NCBI GenBank assembly: GCA_964425575.1
Contig: CAYRMN010000013.1
Coordinates: forward strand, 1-32,198
Source: CAYRMN01 sp964425575
GTDB lineage: Bacteria > Patescibacteriota > Patescibacteriia > 2-12-FULL-60-25
DNA length: 32,198 nucleotides
Direction of reading: 5' to 3'
Shown here: positions 30,827 through 32,198 of the stretch, piece after piece
How the letters are laid out: every line of letters starts with the position of its first letter
Numbering within the stretch: position 1 is the first letter of the stretch
The notes under the pieces: generated by a model
Told to the model about the DNA's origin: nothing
Databases searched by the model: none
Seen by the model: the letters and a program-made list of their open reading frames with translations, nothing else
Made by a program: the position numbers and the translations under genes

Positions 30827-30854
30827 ATAGTATCACTTATTCATAGATTGTCCA
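30827..30854 (-). promoter_or_regulatory. promoter of the zinc-finger gene
   Basis: On the minus strand TGGACA (30854-30849), 16 bp and TACTAT (30832-30827) form the promoter, with TG one base before the -10 (extended form). The leader of about 40 nt contains AAGGAG, unlike the near-leaderless genes nearby. Confidence 0.58.
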
Positions 30855-30860
30855 TTTTCA

Positions 30861-30942
30861 AACAAAAAAACCCAGCAAATACGCTGGATTTTTCGTTGGC
30901 GGGCCACGTCGTTCGCGATCGACGTGGCGAGGGATGAGGGAG
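30861..30942. repeat. dispersed hairpin repeat, copy 3
   Basis: Hairpin A is AAAAAAACCCAGC with GCTGGATTTTT (30864-30893). The second dyad is perfect here: GCCACGTCG (30903-30911) and CGACGTGGC (30920-30928). It lies between the divergent zinc-finger and Nudix genes, only 7 bp from the zinc-finger promoter. Confidence 0.8.
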
Positions 30943-31033
30943 ATGGTTCGAAATTGGGAGATGGTTAACGCTCAATTTTTGAGTTAGGATTTTTGAAGAG
31001 GTGATGCGTTTAATTCTTGCTAGAACTCCTTAT

Positions 31034-31058
31034 TTGATATAGATTGTTAATCTATCAA
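31034..31058 (+). promoter_or_regulatory. inverted repeat in the Nudix upstream region
   Basis: TTGATATAGATT (31034-31045), GTT and AATCTATCAA (31049-31058) form a dyad with a 2-base bulge. A TG-A-TATAGA extended -10-like sequence (31035-31043) lies inside it, so a bound repressor or a hairpin in the leader could control the gene. Confidence 0.45.
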
Positions 31059-31082
31059 GTCTTTTTCCTGAGGAGGTGCTAT

Positions 31083-31901
31083 ATGTTGGAGTGTGGAATC
31101 TTCATCGTACCTGAAATCGTGATCATCACCCTCGTTCTTCTCTTCCTGAAGAGGAAAGAGAGGGGTGCTAAGAAGAATCTCAGCCTGCTCATCCATGGGA
31201 AGCCTGTCATCATAACAGCTGCTGTAGGAATCGATGTGGAGGATGTCATCGCTTCTCCTCGATTTCGTTCCTGGGTGGAGCGTTTAGAGGCTGGGTTACT
31301 GGTCACGTCTATTCATTTTCAGTCGGTTGATTTTTTCGGTTCCAAGGTGGGGTTCATCAAAATGCAGGTTACGGCCACGGATCCGGATGAAGTACCTTTG
31401 CCCGGGATCGTCTTTCTCCGAGGAGACTCTGTAACAGTCTTCGTGGTACTCGAATGTGAAGGCCGTGAGTATGCCGCATTTGCGGCGCAAGCCAGGGTCG
31501 CGGTTGGTCAATTGCACTTTATGGAGATTGCGGGCGGCATGTGCGATAAGGATGGGACATTTACCGGTCAAGCTGCTTTGGAGCTGCAGCAAGAACTCGG
31601 CCTGAGGATCCACCGGAAAGATCTCGTGGATCTCGTGGCGACTGCTTCTCAGGGTCGAGTGCAGAGCCTCTTTCCTTCTCATGGAGCATGCGACGAAGCT
31701 CTCGCGGTTCTCCTGTATCGTACTTCCATTTCCCGTGAGGCGCTCGATCATTTGAATGGACGACAGGGCGGCGTGCATGAGGAGGGAGAAAGAACGCATG
31801 TTCGTATCGTGCCTCTCGAAGCTATTTTTTCTGTTTCAAGAAACGAAACCGCCTGGTTGGCGTATCTCCTCTACGAAGACAGAAAGAGAAGGGGGTTGTA
31901 G
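31083..31901 (+). CDS. membrane-anchored Nudix protein resembling ADP-sugar diphosphatase
   Basis: A 272-aa protein. A hydrophobic segment (about 5-21, GIFIVPEIVIITLVLLF) precedes a Nudix domain. As remembered, the section ELQQELGLRIHRKDLVDL, then LFPSHGACDEALAVLLYR and ERTHVRIVPLEAIF follows plant NUDX14-type ADP-sugar diphosphatases closely. The Nudix box (about 152-174) is degenerate: Glu167 and Glu171 remain, but Leu166 replaces Arg and Gln170 replaces a metal-binding Glu, so activity may be weak or changed. ATG 31083 has AGGAGGTG 5 nt upstream, the strongest ribosome site in the window. A strong terminator follows. The distinct base use suggests a later arrival. Confidence 0.83.
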   Translation: MLECGIFIVPEIVIITLVLLFLKRKERGAKKNLSLLIHGKPVIITAAVGIDVEDVIASPRFRSWVERLEAGLLVTSIHFQSVDFFGSKVGFIKMQVTATDPDEVPLPGIVFLRGDSVTVFVVLECEGREYAAFAAQARVAVGQLHFMEIAGGMCDKDGTFTGQAALELQQELGLRIHRKDLVDLVATASQGRVQSLFPSHGACDEALAVLLYRTSISREALDHLNGRQGGVHEEGERTHVRIVPLEAIFSVSRNETAWLAYLLYEDRKRRGL

Positions 31902-31944
31902 TCAGTTCGTTCGTACTGCGACATCTGGATACGTCGGCCTGAAT

Positions 31945-31980
31945 GAAGGGCGGCGTCCTCTTGGATGTCGCTCTTCTTTT
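31945..31980 (+). terminator. strong rho-independent terminator of the Nudix gene
   Basis: A 14-bp stem (31945-31958 with 31963-31976), including three G-U pairs, closes a TCTT loop and is followed by TTTT. It lies 44 bp after the Nudix stop. Confidence 0.82.
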
Positions 31981-32074
31981 AGAAGAAATTGATAATTTTT
32001 AGACCAGCTATGCTCTTACAGGAATGGGTTCATTTTTTTATGAGGATGGACTTTAAATATATAGCATATATTCA

Positions 32075-32163
32075 TATTCTGGTTACCTCAGCTACTACGT
32101 TACCAAAGTTTCGATTTCCCTTCGCTCCTCAATCAAAAAACCCAGCAAATAAGCTGGACTTTT
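32075..32163. repeat. dispersed hairpin repeat, copy 4, next to a tRNA gene
   Basis: The left part (GGTTACCTCAG to CGCTCCTCAATC) matches copy 2, and hairpin A is CCCAGC with GCTGG (32141-32157). Instead of the second dyad, the 3' end of a leftward tRNA begins 3 bp further on. On the minus strand the hairpin is followed by TTTTTTGATT, so here it is a proper tRNA terminator. Confidence 0.78.
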
Positions 32164-32165
32164 GC

Positions 32166-32198
32166 TGGCGGGTGCGAAGGGATTCGAACCCTCGATCT
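32166..32198 (-). tRNA. partial tRNA (3' end), possibly tRNA-Ser
   Basis: On the minus strand the sequence ends with T stem GAGGG, loop TTCGAAT, stem CCCTT, acceptor arm CGCACCC, discriminator G and encoded CCA (32168-32166). The rest lies outside the window. The G discriminator and the bases before the T stem (GATC) fit tRNA-Ser, but the anticodon is not visible. Confidence 0.85.

Overview
The window looks like a piece of a Patescibacteria (Candidate Phyla Radiation) genome, probably of the Parcubacteria group. The pointers are a DUF4012 protein, a surface protein ending in a VYYIGSDGKRHVFPN-type module, a CxxC-x17-CxxC zinc protein, AWSENIGWINF repeats, a Gmad2/GerMN protein, an L32-NusB-RNase III cluster and few Shine-Dalgarno sequences. 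This placement rests on remembered families; no search was run. A run of 10 N at 11543-11552 shows that two contigs were joined there.

Left part (1-6018): a 138-bp element with perfect 17-bp terminal inverted repeats lies in front of a three-gene envelope operon: a GT4 glycosyltransferase, a membrane-anchored DUF4012 protein and a membrane-anchored protein of repeated DUF11-like domains. A tRNA-Arg(UCG) gene with a good promoter and a terminator follows.

Housekeeping part (6216-8976): rnc, nusB and rpmF (L32) run leftward and ndk rightward. After ndk come a long imperfect palindrome and a roughly 230-300 nt region with no credible reading frame. That region has strong long-range pairing and its own rho-independent terminator, so it is a candidate non-coding RNA that I do not recognise. 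The leftward operon at 8979-11034 encodes a DedA membrane protein and two GT2 glycosyltransferases.

Surface and signalling part (11156-21353): after a gene broken by the assembly gap come a FecR-domain lipoprotein and a CHASE2 class III adenylate cyclase with all its key residues. A secreted beta-helix protein and a small lipoprotein follow, ending at a strong terminator. After a gene-free 450 bp with several dyads comes a 764-aa fusion of a GT4 glycosyltransferase and a glycosidase-like domain.

Right part (21402-32198): a leftward pair encodes a phage-tail-fibre-like secreted protein with four repeats and an AWSENIGWINF/peptidoglycan-binding protein. Beyond it lie small accessory genes: a YCII-like protein, a membrane-Gmad2-GerMN fusion, a histidine phosphatase, a free-standing DnaJ-type zinc finger and a membrane-anchored Nudix protein resembling plant ADP-sugar diphosphatase. 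Four copies of a hairpin repeat punctuate 28.1-32.2 kb, the last abutting a truncated tRNA gene. Several promoters here sit so close to the ATG that the messages would be leaderless or nearly so.
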